From assembly GCF_020905375.1 (NCBI RefSeq), contig NZ_JAJJBU010000003.1, forward strand, positions 62,001-126,000: a stretch of 64,000 nucleotides of DNA. The letters run 5' to 3'. Positions 63,307 through 64,000 of the stretch are shown here, piece by piece. The position numbers and the translations under genes were made by a program. The stretch is from Arthrobacter cryoconiti. GTDB taxonomy: Bacteria; Actinomycetota; Actinomycetes; Actinomycetales; Micrococcaceae. Position 1 is the stretch's first letter. Each line of letters starts with the position of its first letter. The notes below the pieces were generated by a model that searched no databases, was not told the origin of the DNA, and was given only the letters and a program-made list of their open reading frames with translations.

Positions 63307-63993
63307 GTGCAGCGCACGATCATTGTTGTTTCAGCCGGTCTCGGCGTTCCCTCCACTACTCGCATGCTGGCGGACCAATTGGCCTCGGCAGTCCAGAACC
63401 AGCTGGGCGAGCTGGGAACCCAGGCCGTGATCGACGTCGTCGATCTTCGAGACCTTGCTACCGAGATCACCAACGCCATGGTGAGCGGTTACGCTGGGCC
63501 GGTTCTGGCGGACGTGATCGCTCGGGTTGGTAACGCTGATGCCATGATTGCCGTGACGCCCACGTTTAACGCCTCCTACAGTGGGCTCTTCAAATCCTTC
63601 TTCGACGTGCTGGAGCCCAAGTTTCTGGACGGCATGCCGGTACTCTTTGGGGCCACCGGTGGAACGTCGCGGCACTCGCTAGTGCTGGAGATGGCGATGC
63701 GTCCGCTGTTCAGCTATCTGCGCGCCCGGACAATGCCCACTGCCGTCTATGCTTCTCCCGAAGACTGGGGGCAAGGTGGTTCCGACTCCTTGGACCGTCG
63801 GGTTGCTCAGGCTGCCGGTGAACTTGCCGCTGTACTTGCTGTTGCGCAAGGTGCGACGTCGGCCGCGTCGGTTGGTGCGACGCCGGCAGACGGGTTCGCC
63901 CCGGATCACAAAGCAATACGAAGTGCCTATCAAGCGGAAAAGTTGTCATCCCTGCCGTTTGAGCAACTTCTGGAGCAAACCCAGCGTCGCTAG
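63307..63993 (+). CDS. NADPH-dependent FMN reductase-like flavoprotein (CE1759 family)
   Basis: A 228-residue flavodoxin-fold protein. It has VVSAGLGVPSTTRMLADQLA near the N-terminus (phosphate-binding loop), VTPTFNASYSGLFKSFFDVLE and MPVLFGATGGTSRHSL, typical of FMN reductases. AAGGAG supports the GTG at 63307. Homologues of this type usually sit next to a luciferase-like monooxygenase; none is present up to the window end at 64000, but the following gene may lie beyond it. Confidence 0.85.
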   Translation: MQRTIIVVSAGLGVPSTTRMLADQLASAVQNQLGELGTQAVIDVVDLRDLATEITNAMVSGYAGPVLADVIARVGNADAMIAVTPTFNASYSGLFKSFFDVLEPKFLDGMPVLFGATGGTSRHSLVLEMAMRPLFSYLRARTMPTAVYASPEDWGQGGSDSLDRRVAQAAGELAAVLAVAQGATSAASVGATPADGFAPDHKAIRSAYQAEKLSSLPFEQLLEQTQRR

Positions 63994-64000
63994 GGAGCTT

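Overview
The window looks like an ordinary chromosomal stretch from a moderately high-GC actinobacterium. Family Micrococcaceae, Arthrobacter in the broad sense, is the best guess. This is inferred from gene content and order: XPB helicase with its Rv0862c-type partner, CspB, DUF3027 and SerC lie together; there is an IdeR/DtxR repressor with every metal ligand in place, actinobacterial c-di-AMP riboswitches before cell-wall hydrolases, DUF6457 between MobA and MoeA, and frequent GTG/TTG starts. I see no prophage, insertion sequence, CRISPR array or defence island.

Layout. 1-3.9 kb: carbohydrate or sulfated-glycan genes (partial DUF2264 protein, sulfatase, sugar isomerase/epimerase) with a LacI-type operator. 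4-13.9 kb: conserved core (XPB helicase pair, CspB, DUF3027, serC, ideR), then an M23 peptidase and an NlpC/P60 protein, each behind its own c-di-AMP riboswitch. 14-18.8 kb: MFS efflux pump with TetR regulator, then molybdenum-cofactor genes mobA, DUF6457 and moeA. 18.9-20.5 kb: Lrp regulator divergent from ornithine cyclodeaminase. 20.6-23.3 kb: a three-gene cassette (EspG-like protein, WXG100-lipase fusion, lipoprotein) that may be a type VII secretion effector set. 23.5-25.8 kb: cystine-type ABC importer. 26.2-35.9 kb: ABC exporter, EamA transporter, tRNA-Arg(CCT), inositol-phosphatase-like enzyme, PcrA/UvrD helicase and two lipoproteins. 36.2-41.4 kb: sucCD and a FrcBCA-type sugar importer. 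41.4-44.5 kb: rhodanese, LOG protein, ferritin-like/VIT1 transporter and a small membrane protein. 45.1-52.5 kb: a guanidino/polyamine or arginine catabolism cluster (sodium-solute symporter, PuuR-like regulator, APC permease, agmatinase-family ureohydrolase, ThDP enzyme). 52.6-57.6 kb: small stand-alone genes and a TetR-TIGR01777 pair. 57.7-64 kb: DUF5107 protein, then a GntR-asparaginase-aspartase cluster and an FMN reductase-like protein.

The most unusual signal is a family of short intergenic repeats with the invariant core ACGCTCGGTTA (14 copies at five loci, four of them between converging genes). In most copies the flanks pair into a short GC-rich stem around the constant core although the flank sequence differs. 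I do not recognise it as a described element. A second point is a near-identical inverted-repeat operator in both divergent promoter regions of the guanidino cluster, which ties the cluster to its PuuR-like regulator.
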